The position numbers were made by a program, and so were the translations under genes. 28,348 nucleotides of DNA, from contig BDIU01000464.1 of the NCBI GenBank assembly GCA_002118135.1, forward strand, positions 1 to 28,348, read 5' to 3'. The notes under the pieces were generated by a model. The model was not told the DNA's origin. It ran no database searches and saw nothing but the letters and a program-made list of their open reading frames with translations. Positions 10,540 to 20,279 of the stretch are shown one piece after another. Each line of letters starts with the position of its first letter. Position 1 is the first letter of the stretch. This DNA is from Trebouxia sp. TZW2008. Lineage: Eukaryota > Chlorophyta > Trebouxiophyceae > Trebouxiales > Trebouxiaceae.

Positions 10540-11353
10540 TAGGGCTGGGTCTCCAGTGCATATAACATACTACACCGTATTTGTTATATACTGTATATAC
10601 AGTGGATTTGGGAAAATGGGCACTTTATGCACATTATATACATATAATGTAAACTGGATTTTTGAAATACCAGCGACTTTGCAAAATTGCGCTATTCCGC
10701 TCGATGTTTTGCGCTAGACAAGCCCTGAGCACACGGTTTGTATGCATAATGGCTCTGTACACTGCTTGGGGCATGGCAAACCCCAACGGAGGCGTTTCTA
10801 GCCCCGTTGCGCCGCCTGGGTGTCCTCAGGAAGTCTGGAACGAGTTTCAAAAGCTTCAAAAGTCTAAGTCCTCAGGCAGAGCCGCTTGGTGGTCCCAATG
10901 GGAGTTTGTTTTGTACAAAGCTGGGGATACATGCAATGGAGGAAGGGGCTAACCCAGCTGAATATGATGATGCATATGATGAGCCCATGCCAGAGCCATT
11001 TATTGGCAGGATGCATATGGCATGTCTAGATGCCATGTAGAAGAGTACTAGTGTTGTAGTGCTTTCCTTGCATGTTTGCAAGCCTGATTTGATGCTTGTG
11101 ACCACAGAACAGTCTTGCAGTACTTTTCTGGCCTATTTGCAAGCCTCATTTGATGCCTACGACAAAGGGAACATGTTTGTATCACTGCCAGCTGCTATGG
11201 CCTTGAAAATCAGCAGTTTTGGGACACTTTATTTTTCAGCTTATTTGAGGTGCGACCAAATATACCCAAATATACGAAAATCCACAGTATATATAATGTA
11301 ACATACATTATCCAGTGGATTTTGGGCAAATATAATGTAAGGTCCCAACCCTA
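10540..11353 (+). mobile_element. hAT-like transposon, 814 bp, non-autonomous
   Basis: The ends are TAGGGCTGGG at 10540-10549 and CCCAACCCTA at 11344-11353, a 10-bp inverted repeat with one mismatch and of the [CT]AGGG...GG type found in hAT elements. The flanking 8 bases GTGCTGTA are identical on both sides (10532-10539 and 11354-11361), exactly the target-duplication length of hAT. Near both ends lie palindromic A/T blocks such as ACATTATATACATATAATGT and the repeated GTGGATTT, as expected of subterminal transposase-binding motifs. The interior holds only short, shifted open frames. Confidence 0.88.
10749..11040 (+). pseudogene. Short shifted frames inside the hAT-like element
   Basis: An ATG at 10749 opens a 67-codon frame (…CPQEVWNEFQKLQKSK…WWSQWEFVLYKAG) ending at 10952. 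From about 10940 a different frame carries an acidic segment (EEGANPAEYDDAYDEPMPEP) to a stop at 11038-11040. This could be the remains of the N-terminal part of a hAT transposase with a frame break, but the zinc-finger residues of a BED domain are not visible and the RNase H core is absent. Confidence 0.3.
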
Positions 11354-12210
11354 GTGCTGTAAGAAATTGCTGACCGCGAGCGCTGAAAGCAGGCAGCAAG
11401 CACTCCAAAAGCAGAAATTCACTACCTCAAAAGTAGAAACCATGAATGCATAAGTTGCGACAATTGTCTGGAAGCCCTGGTTTTCAGAGTGAGGCCTTGG
11501 TGCTGTTCCAAGGATGTCATGGACTGATTTTGGTGCACATGTCATCACCCAGTTTGGCCAAAAAAAAAAGTTGTTTTGGCACATGTGATGAGAGTTTTTG
11601 TCTAGCTGATGCATCAACAAAACCACTTAAGTCTCTCTATAACGGATCTGCCGTTGCAAATTTGTTGGGGGCAGGGTGTCGGTCCACTACGGCCCAGGCA
11701 GGGCATCTGGAATTTGAAGATTCAACTTTCCCAATAGAAGAAGACGTTTGCGAATGAGCTAATTACCTTGATGGGAACTCTTGGGACTGGCTCAGTCCCA
11801 AGTGATGTGGCGCTCAGAGGCTCGCTGCAGCTTTGACTTTCCTTGCTCGGAGCAACCTGCCTGTTGTGTTGAGGCATGGTCTGGACGCCTGCGTCCTAGC
11901 TACTCGAAGATGTGACGCATCGCTTTACAATTTCCAATCTTGACCTTGCACAGCAGCTTTTCGCTGTGATCACGCATTCAGGGTATGATAAACGATTGAC
12001 CAGGTACAGCCAACAGCTGTCGATTGATCTTGTACATTTTGTAGATGCTCACCTCCAAATTTGCGCTTCAATAATCTAGCCAGTGATACCCATCTTTGTT
12101 GCAGCACACCGCTCTTGTTCAGCAGCAGAGCTTGAAAGTTTTCAGTTGCACAAGAACAATGAGAAGAGGCAGCAAGTTGCGAAGGGCGGCACAAGTCACA
12201 GAGAGAAGGG
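11354..12210. other. Spacer between the hAT-like element and the kinase-like gene
   Basis: On the minus strand, 11388-11516 reads open with plausible coding content (SVHDILGTAPRPHSENQ) and ends in a possible donor (GAG/GTAGTG). It may be an upstream exon of the minus-strand gene at 9536-10308, but no phase-consistent join was found. A ten-A run lies at about 11561-11570. The stretch 11760-12210 shows no supportable gene. If the minus-strand gene begins here, the region holds divergent promoters. Confidence 0.35.
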
Positions 12211-15200
12211 ATGAAAGCAGATCATCCCGTCGACACGAGGCAGCGGGAGCCTGAGGGTGGCAAAGAACAGGAAAACTGGACTGCTTCAGAAGCAGTCAAA
12301 AAAGTTCAGCAAAGGGCTGCTGAGGTAGACTAATGGAAGCACAACCATGGTACTCATCCTGTGTTGTGAGTGCTGCAAGTTGACAATGCTGTTCTGTTGT
12401 GTCAGGATGCAAGTGGTGAGTCAAGACCTCTGAGAGCCACAGTAGCTGAGCCAAACAGAGAACAAGGCTGTGCTGCTCACACTCTGACAGACCTATATGG
12501 CAGAGAAATTGAAAGCCTAAAGGTCAGTACGCTGCACATGCTTCTCGTGAATGACTTCCGCTAGAGCTGTTGGAGCCGTCTTGAGTCTGGCTGTGCACAA
12601 CACGCATGCACTCCTTGACGTTGAGGTTGTTTTGGCCAAAAAGCTTGTCTTGTCCATTGGCAACTGCTACATCAACAGCTTGAGCGTTGTACGCTGTTTG
12701 GCAGCTGCTAGTTGTGTTCTCAGTACACTGCATTTCAGTTGTTGCCGCTGCTTGAGCGGCAGACCAGGTGCTTTTTCTTGCAAATTGAGCCTGGGGGCTG
12801 CATCTACAAGCCATATTTTCAACGCTCACCAGTCCATGCACCACAGTTCTGGCCCTAACCAAGAGCTCTGGCTTTTGCAGGCTACCAACTCTCAGCTAGA
12901 ACATCTACAGGCTGAGCTGGATGAGCTGAAGTTCATGAGGCAGCAGCCAGAGCACGGCCTTGCTGTAGCAGAGAGGCAGAACATTGTAGCAGAGGGCTTC
13001 CTGAGTGATGTCAGAAAAGAATTGCAGCAGGTAGAGCTGGACTTGAAAAGTGAGAGGAAGGAAAGGCAGGCTTCTGAAAATGCGCTGCGCCATGAGAAGA
13101 GGAGAAATGAAGAGCTTGCAAGAGTAAGCCAATGGGATGACTGCTTTGCTCAGTGTTTGTAAACTGTTCAAGGATGCTGCTTGATGCTGTGAATTCACAA
13201 GCCAGAGGATGTAGATCAGCAGCACAAGAGTGATGACAAAGCTTTTGGACAAGGCTTATAGGCAATGATATGCAATGTTCTGCTTCTGTCACCTGCCTCC
13301 CTGTCCATTATGGCAAATGACAGCCAGTCCGCTGCAGTATGTCAGTCGCTTGATGCGCGTCACAGCGTAGCTTGCCCTAGAATCAAAGAATATGCAGTGA
13401 ATGGCACTCAATGGTTTTACACCAAGCTAGCTAAGCAGCAGAAAAGATTAACTTCAGCACACCAGGATCTGTAAGTTGTCAGGCCAGCAAAGGCATGTAC
13501 TAAGCATGCACAAGTTGCATGAATGCCACAATATCTTGACAATACTTGCAAACACTGTGCAGGAGCTGGCAGCAAGCCAGCACGTTGTGGATTTGCAGCA
13601 TCGACTGGCGACGCTGAATCTTCAAGTATCTTCAGCTCCTCAAGTAAGCCTGGATTTCACATTGCAAGCATTGCTCTTTTTGCAATGTGATTGGCTAACA
13701 AACTGAAATTTTGCAAGCAGAATCTCAATGCAAGGTGTCACTGCCTCTTGCAATTCTACATCAGCTTGTTCGGTGATGTTTTTGCAATGCATGCTAACCC
13801 AGTGCTGCATGCTGGGAGTGGCAGTGTAGTCATGATGAGGCAACAATCAGCTGCACCATGCCTAGCTGCATGTACCAATGCCCAGCTGCCATTGATACAT
13901 GCTGAGCTTGGCTAGGGCCGCTGAGATACCACAAACCCTCTGTGCATGAGTTCCAAGGCATTTGCTCTTTGTCTTGTTTGTTCAGCAATTGTAGGTTGAG
14001 CACATACATGATGCGGGCAATGATTGCTGTCCACACCTCATGTGCTAGTAGGAAACATGTGTTGCCCCTATGCAGGCAGGCGTTGCTCAGCAGAGTGACT
14101 CAGACAGCAGCCATGACTATGAGCTTAGGCTACCTTCCTCTGAAGTTCCTGCACCCCACCCTCGCCCCAGCTGTGGTCAGCCCCAGCACAGCACAGACTG
14201 CAGTTCTGAGCACCAGCTATGCCACTGCAAGCCTGGACGTACCCCCCTGTGACCCCCCGGCACCCCGCCTTGACCCCACCCATAGCCCTGGCCAAGGCTG
14301 GGCAGATTGCAGTGCACTGCAAGCTGAAAATGATGATCTGCAGGAGAGGATAGCTGGTCTGCAAATTGAGCTGAATGCCTGTGAGGCCCAATGGCAAGTC
14401 CCTGTGCTGCCCATGGTGAGACACCTTCCTTTTACAGACAGCATGTTTGAATGGAAACCTCTATCACGAGTCATGGCGAAATGTTAAGGTGTGATGTATG
14501 TGTGACCTGGTGCTGTCTATGTTTACAAAAACTTACAAAAACTTTGTCAAATTAGAGTTTGTTTGAGTCGAATTTTCCGTTTTTGGCTTGCTTGCTTGCT
14601 TGCTTACTTCCTTTAGAATCCACGCACTGTCGTCAATGACATATCAGTAGTTGTATTGCTGTTGGCAAGGTGGACTTGGGCCACACACGCCTAGCATTTG
14701 ATCTGTAATATGTAATCGTAACCATTGCCATGATCTGCAACACCATCAGTAGCACTCACGTCAGCATTGTCCTTGTCATCATCATCATCACCATCACCAT
14801 GACCTTATTGTTGTGATGAGTATCTATGTCGCTACTGTGATTATCTTTGATACTATGAATCAATTTAGATGCTGTTGCTGCAGCACCAATGGGATGACCC
14901 AGAAGAAGTGGTGGGGCAGGGCGGTACTGGGCTGGTTCAGGCCCTAACCAGCCCCCACTTGCCCCGCACCCTCATGAAGTTTGGCACTCAGGGCTGCCTA
15001 CAGCAAGAGGCCAAGCTGCTGGGCATTTGCCGCCACCTAACTGTTGTGCAAGCCTTTGCTGTCCTCATGTACCCAGGGTCGACCCACCCCAACCCCCATG
15101 AGCGTGGCTTCCTGGTCCTGGAGACGCTGGGCTGCTCCCTGGAAAGCTGCATATCTCCTACATTCCTGTGAGTGTTTGGCTTTTTTACCGCATCAAACAC

Positions 15201-16783
15201 TGTCAGTGGGCTTGCTGTGCTGCTTATGCTGTTCAACAATGGTCCATGAACTTGGCAAATCTGCTGTGTTGAGGCTTTCTGCAACTGTCAAGAGACCATC
15301 TGCTGCACCTGGCATCACAGCTTATTGTTGATTTTATTGCACAGCTCAGCTCAGGCAAAACATATCTGCCTGTAACACTGATTGTCTCAACTCAGAGTAT
15401 GTTGGTGGTCTGCAGCCTGGACGTACAAAATGCCGTAGTCATTGCGCTGGACATTGCGCGAGCCCTGGCACGGATGCACAGGGGGTGGTGCACCAGGATG
15501 TGCACAGCGGCAATGTCCTTCAGGCCCTGGACACCTCTGGCTGGCGCCTCACTGACTTCGGACATGCCAAATTGATCCACAACCTAGATGGCTCCATTGA
15601 TCTGCAATATGAACCATTGTGAGTCTGGCTGTTTTGGGAATGCTTCTGCTTTTGCAGTCTTGCTGTGCTTGACCTAATCCTGTCTTAGCAGCTGCATATT
15701 TGCTATGCTGCAAGGAATCTTGGTCTGCCACATGTTGGCATTTGCCAGAAAATGCATGGCGTGGTTGCAGAGGCATGCTTGTCTGCCAACAGCAGATCAA
15801 TCCAGCTGTGGCTATGCAGGTACCCGCCAGGCAAAGAACCTCCTGAGATGGCAGAGGACTTTGATACGCTAGGGTACTACAGCCCATCTGCTGCTCAGGA
15901 CATGTGGTCCTTTGGACTACTGATGCTGGAGATGCTTGGCAGCACGTTCATCCCAGAGCATAGAGAGGCTATGAATGCCTGGAGACAACACGGAGATGAC
16001 AGCAGGACGCGTGCTTTTGCCAGAAGCTTGCTGGGCGGGGAGGACTATGGTGGCCAGGTGCCTGTCTGCACATTTGAGCTTGTGAATCTGTGTAGCTCTA
16101 GCTTTCGACCATGCGTTCTGCTGGTGGCACATGCTGATTGTCATCATCGTTGTCGTCGTCATGATGGTCTTCATCAATTACATGCTTGCTTTTTGAGCTT
16201 CTATGACTGTGCTAGGTGCATACACAAGCAGTGCACCAGTTCTGTGCAAAGCTGTATTGTGGTGATGCGAATGAAATCTCAATTTGCTCATGATAAACAC
16301 TCATCAGCCCCCTGAGTTCGTGCACATGGCCTATTGCCAACATGCTCAAGATGGTTGTTGTTGTCCTAACTCATTAGCAGGTCATGCAAGGTGGCAAGGG
16401 CTGAGACTGGTATTGCCCTGCAGGTTGACCTGCCCCCACTGCTGCCTACAACTGTAGTTGACTGTGATGCGAATTATTTCTCATTGGAGGACGCTATTTG
16501 TGGCTGCCTGAGGCTGGACCCTCAAAGGCGCCACACTGCTGAGCATATTTTGACCAACTTTACGTCAACAAATCCTCTAATCAGTGGTGACAAACAAGGG
16601 CTTGCAGCCTTGAAAGGCAGCGGTCGTGCAGACAAACAGTCTGACAAGACAGGAAAGGCCATAACTCAATCCATTTCGGCAAAGCAGCTGTGTGATGTCA
16701 TTCAAACGAAGAGCCTGGTGTCACAATGTCAGGCAGCAATTGGATCTTGCACCTATTTGCTCTCTGGCTGTGACTCACGTTAG
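12211..16783 (+). CDS. Coiled-coil protein with C-terminal protein-kinase-like domain, one frame break
   Basis: Ten exons: 12211-12324, 12406-12522, 12881-13123, 13563-13643, 14076-14238, 14306-14415, 14869-15167, 15416-15618, 15820-16057, 16424-16783. Exons 1-6 (about 276 aa) encode Glu/Lys/Arg/Gln-rich coiled coils (e.g. LEHLQAELDELKF, LQERIAGLQIELN) and a Pro/Ser linker. Exons 7-10 encode a kinase fold: Gly-rich loop GQGGTG, Lys in TLMKFG (about residue 313), helix-C Glu in QQEAKLL, hinge FLVLETLG, catalytic HQDVHSGN, TDFGHAK, PPE and DMWSFG, then LRLDPQRR near the end. The HxD loop has His where most kinases have Lys (DVHSGN for DLKPEN), so activity is uncertain. All splice phases agree except inside exon 8: the frame must shift by one base at the five-G run 15481-15485, just before HQD. 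This is either a sequence error or a disabling mutation. A possible extra exon at about 13340-13473 was left out because its phase does not fit. Confidence 0.75.
14585..14605 (+). repeat. (GCTT)n microsatellite in a kinase-gene intron
   Basis: About five GCTT units in the intron 14416-14868. Nearby the intron also carries TTACAAAAACTT repeated once (about 14523-14543). Confidence 0.85.
14776..14800 (+). repeat. (CAT)n-type microsatellite in a kinase-gene intron
   Basis: CATCATCATCATCACCATCACCAT lies about 70 bases before the kinase-domain exon at 14869. It is non-coding in the model. Confidence 0.85.
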
Positions 16784-17550
16784 GCAAGGGTGACTGCAGA
16801 AGATCTGCAGCTACTGCCTGTTTACATCAAGGTGTCTGCCGTTGAATGTTTGTGCAAATGATGCAGTGACTCTGAACCTTGTGTCTAGCTGACTGTGTGT
16901 GTAGATCTAGCTGCAAACTGCTTTTGCCTGGAGACCATTGCACAGAACAGATTTGCAGTACCTCATAAGGGTGTGAACAGCTTGTTATTGCTTTTGTTCC
17001 TCTGATGTTGGTTTGTCTGGTGAACTTCAACTCCTCAACAATGTGAGACGGTGCTGACGACTTCCATTGAGTGCTTCCAGCAAGTCTTGTGTGTCAGCTG
17101 GTTGATATGCTGCAAACAATTCATTATATGCGGCTAGTCACATCGTGCAGGGAACATAATAGCATGCATTTACACTAGACGTGGCGTTTATCAAATGTCA
17201 AGCGTTGTCAACCCAACGGTGCCGAGCCATTCACATTTCGTGAGGGCACTGACTTGCATTGTGCAAGCCTAGCTAGCAGAATGATTGTGCATGTTCTGCG
17301 ATTGCAAGTTCAAGAGTGTGTCAGGCAGGGTTTTGTTGCCATACTGGCATGATTGCAACATGTGGGGTTGTCTTCAGACTATCTGTCAATCAAAATGCGT
17401 ATGAAATCACTAATTCAGGCAACTGTATCAAATAGAACTGTCAGTTCTTGTCTCATAACACTTTTGACCATTTGCTGCAATCAATTCACTGCCAGATTGG
17501 CAACCTCAGAGGACAACATGCTGCAACATACACAACTGCAGTTAAGCTGA
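16784..17550. other. Convergent intergenic region, no gene seen
   Basis: Lies between the stop of the plus-strand kinase-like gene and the stop of minus-strand psbS, so it should contain both 3' UTRs. No convincing open frame, RNA gene, repeat or TGTAA signal in the right orientation was found. Confidence 0.5.
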
Positions 17551-19293
17551 TCAGTAAATGCCCTTGTCACCCTCAGTCTGTCCCAAGTTGCCGTAACCAA
17601 TGGCTGCAACAGCAAAGAATCCAATCCACAAGAACAGGCCAATGCTGCCAATTTCTGCATTTAGAGGCTGCCCAAGTGGAATGCCAAGCTGGGCCAAAGG
17701 TCCCTTGCCGCCTGCCAGTCACATCTTTGGTTTGAGAAAGCTTGTCTGTCTGCCTTTCTGTGCTTATTATGTGCAGCAATGCCATGACGACCAGCATGCA
17801 TTAGAATGCAAAGCATAGCACAACAATGCACGCATCAAATGCCGCTGGCATTGTGCAACAGCCAAATCGTGGTATCTGCTGATGGCACTGTTCAGTATGT
17901 TTGAGACAGCTTGCTACAGCGGACTGATTAAAATCAAAGGTCGTCGACAGCACTGTCGGGTATGATTGCTCTCACCTGTAAGCTCCTCACCAATCAGCTC
18001 AGCAGCAAATCCAAGCATGGCAACACGGCCAACAAATAGCTGCAAGACAGCAGTAATCAATCAGTGCACACTGACGTAGCACAGCACCAGAAGCATAGGC
18101 TAGTGCGTGAAAGTACACATTCATTGCATTATGCACATAAGTACAGCAGACTGGCATCAGAGATACAGCGCGGAAGGACAGCACCAATGGCATATCAGCC
18201 GTGACTGCCATCAGCAAATCAGTAGAAGGCTTACTTCATTCTTCTTGGTGAAACCAAACCCAGATTCACTGATGCCCAAAGTACCTCTGGGGTCTGACAC
18301 CAAGTTTTTACTCTGTGGCTTTTGCACGCCGCCTACACAACGGCAATGCTGCAGTAAGTCACAGGCTAAGCACTCATAATGCAACAGGATGAATGTGCGT
18401 GATGGGTCTACACGATAAACATGCATTGGCTGAAGAGCACCAATGTGCTGTATGGAGGAACATGACCTTCCAAGATCATGCTGTTGTACTGTGGTGGCAT
18501 AACATGCTATGTTGATGTTTGCAGCTAGGGGACCCACAGTGTCAAGCATGCCATAGTTGCTTACCAGCAGGTCGCTTTCTAACATCTGCCTGGTTCTCAT
18601 CTGAGAAGGTTGTCTGGGGCAACAAAGCAGTCACCAAGTTGAACACAACTATGGCGCCAATGCTGGCTTTGAGGATTGATGGAGGCAATGATGTCTCCAG
18701 TCGAAGCTGTCCAAGTGCACCCTTGCCAGTCAATAGCTGCACACAGCAGGCAGCTGTAAGTGGTACTGCCAACAGAGGCTGATGATGAGTGCTTAGTGAA
18801 CCCGCTGCTTACCTCACCAACCACAGCAGTGATGAAGCCAGTCATGGCTGTTCTGCCGACAAAGATCTGCGGCAAACAATGTATGGTCTAGACGGATGAA
18901 CAAGTGACTGTCTTCACGAGACATCCGTGCCATCAAAACGAAACATATCTTACTTCACGGCGTCTGGTGAAAGCGGAAGCAATAGGGGGAGTCTTGGGAG
19001 CGCTCTTGTCGTAGTCGACCTGCAGATTGATGAGGATTGTCAAAAGCGCCACTGGCAGATGCCACATACGTCTTTGAATGATTGGCACAAAAGGTGCGGG
19101 AGCATGCAAAGCAGACTGATACCTTGCCGGTCGTGAAGTTCTTCAAAGGGTTTTTCGACTTGGCAGCAACAACTTTGAACGGCGTCCTGGCGATGACGTT
19201 TGACCTCACTGGCGCCGCGATGCGGGTGCTGATGAAAGCCCCTTTCGAAGACAGGTTGCCGATGCTCTGCATGCTGGACATTGCGGACTGCAT
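17551..19293 (-). CDS. psbS: Photosystem II subunit S (PsbS, energy-dependent quenching)
   Basis: Seven exons in transcript order: 19293-19123, 19019-18954, 18866-18813, 18736-18565, 18332-18235, 18039-17976, 17711-17551; all phases agree, giving 261 aa. Residues 1 to about 57 are a Ser/Arg-rich plastid transit peptide (MQSAMSSMQSIGNLSSKGAF). Two homologous halves follow: IFVGRTAMTGF...LTGKGALGQLRLET and LFVGRVAMLGF...LTGKGPLAQLG, each a pair of thylakoid-membrane helices. PsbS senses low lumen pH and switches on heat dissipation (qE) in the light-harvesting antenna. Known pH-sensing glutamates sit in the two lumenal loops; here the first is present (Glu111) but the matching site in the second half reads I-P (Pro219). 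The C-terminus (TEGDKGIY) lacks a long acidic tail. Confidence 0.93.
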
Positions 19294-20279
19294 CACGCCT
19301 CACGCGTCAATAAAACGTTCCTAAACTTTGCGAGAAAGGGACCGACAGTCACAAGAAGATTTTGCTTGCTGTAGTGGGGATAGCTAACAGAGGGTGCGCA
19401 AGCAAAGAGGAGATCTGGCCAAATGGTGAGACATTCGACAATGGCCTATGAGCCTCAGAATGCATTTTCAGCATCCTCCCCGTGATTGGCTGTAACTCCC
19501 TGTCAGCTTCCCTGTGGGGGTTACTTTGTGGCCCCCTGTCGAGGATCTGGGGTTGTGTGTGGGTAGCCACACAAGGCAAATCGATGCTAGTGGCATTCCT
19601 GATGGCATGTAAAGCATGCCTTGTGATGCGATTCTGTACGATGCAGTGACAGCGAAATCTTCGGATCAGGACCTCAAAGAGAGATTCAAACAGGGGTCAG
19701 AAAAAGCCAGTCTTTACAGGTACATATATGAAAGCTGTCACAAAATTTGCCATGGAAACAATGCACAAAATGATTATCTGTATGCCTCTGCTGAAGGCAC
19801 AAAGTTGACACAACAGACCATAATAAAAACAGCAAAATCAAGCTGGAAACACAGCAGAGGCAGCTGTTCAAAGTATGCCCATATAAAACGTCAAAACAAA
19901 GCTGGCAGGTGGCCAGATGTAAAATCCAAATCAACAAACCCTGGAGCACTGTATACACCAAACATTGCCATGGAATGCCGGGGTAGCTGTACAAAGATGG
20001 CAAAGTAAGCACCGCTGCGTGCAAACTCATGTCTCTAATTGTTCTTGTCCTGCTGTTGTACCGATATTGAGAAACAAAAGCTTCTGAAAACAGGTGGCTT
20101 TGCAGCTATATGCAGCAAGCCATATTATTGATTGCCTTCTCAAACATGTTGAAGATGTCGCCAGCAAATCGGTATGCAGACTATCCCTCCAGTGCAGGCC
20201 ATGTGCAAATACAAAGCGGACATATGTATCCCTTGCTTGTGCTGAGAAGTGTACACTTATTGATCATGAAAAAACCATA
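19294..20279. other. Intergenic: psbS promoter side and carotenoid-oxygenase 3' UTR
   Basis: Both flanking genes run on the minus strand, so this holds the 3' UTR of the carotenoid oxygenase (right) and the promoter of psbS (left). The stretch 19616-20030 is A/T-rich and open on both strands, but neither product is recognisable and neither shows splice sites or domains. CCATGGCAA occurs on the minus strand at about 19971 and about 19754, perhaps a small repeat. Confidence 0.45.
19714..19718 (-). terminator. Possible UGUAA polyadenylation signal of the carotenoid-oxygenase gene
   Basis: TGTAA on the minus strand (in ACCTGTAAAGAC) lies about 560 bases after the stop at 20280-20282. It is the right motif for green algae but rather far away. 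Confidence 0.25.

Noticed and set aside
13340..13473. Possible extra coiled-coil exon of the kinase-like gene
   Set aside because: It would end in phase 2 while the next exon begins in phase 0; skipping it gives a consistent frame.
19616..20008. 130-codon plus-strand frame
   Set aside because: Lies opposite the presumed oxygenase 3' UTR, has no domain or splice context, and the opposite strand is equally open.
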